Shown one piece after another: positions 62,690-64,000 of a stretch of 64,000 nucleotides of DNA. The position numbers and the translations under genes were made by a program. The notes under the pieces are model-generated. The model was given only the letters and a program-made list of their open reading frames with translations, made no database searches and was not told the origin of the DNA. Each line of letters starts with the position of its first letter. Position 1 is the stretch's first letter. This DNA is from Sphagnum magellanicum (lineage: Eukaryota > Streptophyta > Sphagnopsida > Sphagnales > Sphagnaceae), in contig CM038911.1 in assembly GCA_021904315.1 (NCBI GenBank), positions 6,607,390-6,671,389 of the forward strand, read 5' to 3'.

Positions 62690-64000
62690 TTTCTAATGGC
62701 TCCACTAAAACTCTTGCAAATTTTAAGTTCAAGCATTTTCCTATTTATCCTTCTTCTGACTTTAAGTCTATTATGGCAGAAATAAGTATTTTGTTGCCCC
62801 CTTCCTTAGAACCTCAAAATGGTAGTAGTAAATCCTCAGTTACAACTAGTGCTTCTTCCTTAGGCACTACTATTGGTGCTAAAAGCCCTATTTCACTTGA
62901 TTTTGACCTTATTGTTCCAAAGCCAAAGAACACCATGAAAATTAAATGGGAACTTAACATAATGTTTCAAGATATTTGGGCTACAAAATTGCCTTGGGTA
63001 GAAGCAATGATGGGTTTTAATGGCAAACTATCCATGGTGAAGTGTAAGGTTTGCAATTTTGTTGAGATAAGAAACAAGTTGTTTGTCCTGAAGTTTGATG
63101 GCTTACATAAATATGTTAGGCAACGAAAAGCAATCGTTGCAAAGCGTGATGTGAAGGTGGGAGAATATTTATGAGTTTGAATAACCAACATGTTAAAAAT
63201 GAACGTGACAATTTGCTACAATGCATGCAAGAGATTTTGTAATTGACCAAGTTAATGTTAATTTGCACACTAAAAATAAGTGGAAGTTTTTGTAGTTTGT
63301 GATAGTTTTCCACCTTCTATAACAAGGACGCCCACTTACGAATTATGAAAATATGTGATAATTGTTTGTTTTTGTCAAAGTTCCAAACAACCCTCGACAC
63401 CATTGGAATGATTCAAGTGTTCAAATCATGGTTGAGTGCATGCACAAGATTGTCCTCATAAACACATAAATGGCTATTCAGAAAGCAAGGTTCATTTCTA
63501 CCTCTATTGATGAAATTACCACTATGGACTACTAATCTTAGCTGGGTGTTCATGTGTACCTTGTTGATGGTTAGAAGCATAACCCTATTTTATTGACCTT
63601 GGAGTAGTTGGCCAATGGTGGTATAATAGATCATTTCACAAAGGTTATAATGGACAGTGTGTTCCAGTATGGGGGATTGTTAAAATTTGACTTTGCTTCA
63701 AAATTTATAAGTTTTGGTGCAAATGGAGTTTTAGTTTTCTAGGGTGTAAAAAGTTGGTGTTACAAAACAATTGAATGAAAAAATTGCCCCCTGCATGTTA
63801 GGGATACATTGTGTTGCACATTGAACAAACTTGGCAATACAAACATTGTCAAAACTACCTCTAGTGTTTAAGATTAAAGCAATGCTACAATCAATCTACA
63901 CCTACTATTATAGTCCTAAGCAACATCTAGAACAATAAGAGATAATTTCCCAAGCGTGGAGAATTTTTGGAAAATAATGTTTTGAAGATTCTTCACAATG
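62690..64000 (+). mobile_element. Dead hAT transposon, family 1, N-terminal part, cut by window end
   Basis: An open frame of 192 codons (to 63174) has a zinc-finger block VKCKVCNFVEIRNKLFVLKF, then HKYVRQRKAIVAKRDVKVGE, aligned with CKVCCKIDGKDE...KHVGRRKA of the copy at 5690. After frame changes, 63478-63760 reads STSIDEITTMDY, VHVYLVDG, NGGIIDHFTKVIMDSVFQYG and ISFGANGVLVF, the conserved transposase core. Stops in between show it is dead. The rest lies beyond the window. Confidence 0.75.

Noticed and set aside
1-64000. CRISPR arrays, rRNA, tRNA or operon-type features
   Set aside because: Nothing with their structure was seen, and the genome is a plant nuclear one.

Overview
This is nuclear DNA of a land plant: four intron-bearing plant genes sit as small, CpG-richer islands in a very AT-rich sea of decayed transposons. 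The best guess is a fern (inference, about 0.65). The pentatricopeptide (PPR) array has the nearly identical 101-residue tandem units, with a PDF-motif N-terminus, that I associate with seed-free plants, and the transposase relics resemble fern-type hAT families. A gymnosperm is not excluded.

Layout. (1) 0.1-1.5 kb, minus: a complete four-exon HY5-type bZIP gene (light signalling), with a CpG-rich 5' region to about 3.7 kb. (2) 5.7-8.4 kb: a dead hAT element from zinc finger to dimerisation domain. (3) 9.1-12.4 kb: short inverted-repeat elements and fragments. (4) 12.7-16.1 kb, plus: a three-exon PPR gene with an N-terminal PDF motif as in the organellar ssDNA-binding OSB proteins. The PPR array is open, but there is a nonsense codon in exon 2 and the C-terminal DYW domain is frameshifted. 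(5) 17.7-18.0 kb: a ~75-bp minisatellite. (6) 18.7-20.3 kb: a CACTA-like non-autonomous element. (7) 22.8-24.5 kb: a second hAT family. (8) 31.3-36.0 kb, minus: a nine-exon INTS4/SIEL HEAT-repeat gene. (9) 37.3-40.8 kb, plus: an RPA1 gene with two zinc knuckles, head-to-head with INTS4. (10) 44.4 kb MITE and 46.2-48.1 kb CACTA-like element with a matching target duplication. (11) 51-58 kb: a dead Helitron of the Helentron/Helitron2 type with OTU, Rep, PIF1-like helicase and EEP nuclease remnants. (12) 62.6 kb to the end: a third hAT copy cut by the window edge.

The genes do not form a pathway. HY5 is a transcription factor, RPA1 protects single-stranded DNA in the nucleus, INTS4 is a scaffold of the Integrator RNA-processing complex, and the PDF-PPR protein would act in an organelle. 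Only INTS4 and RPA1 are linked by layout, through a possible shared promoter of about 1.3 kb. All exon models were made by eye from reading frame, GT/AG sites and family conservation; no transcript data were available.
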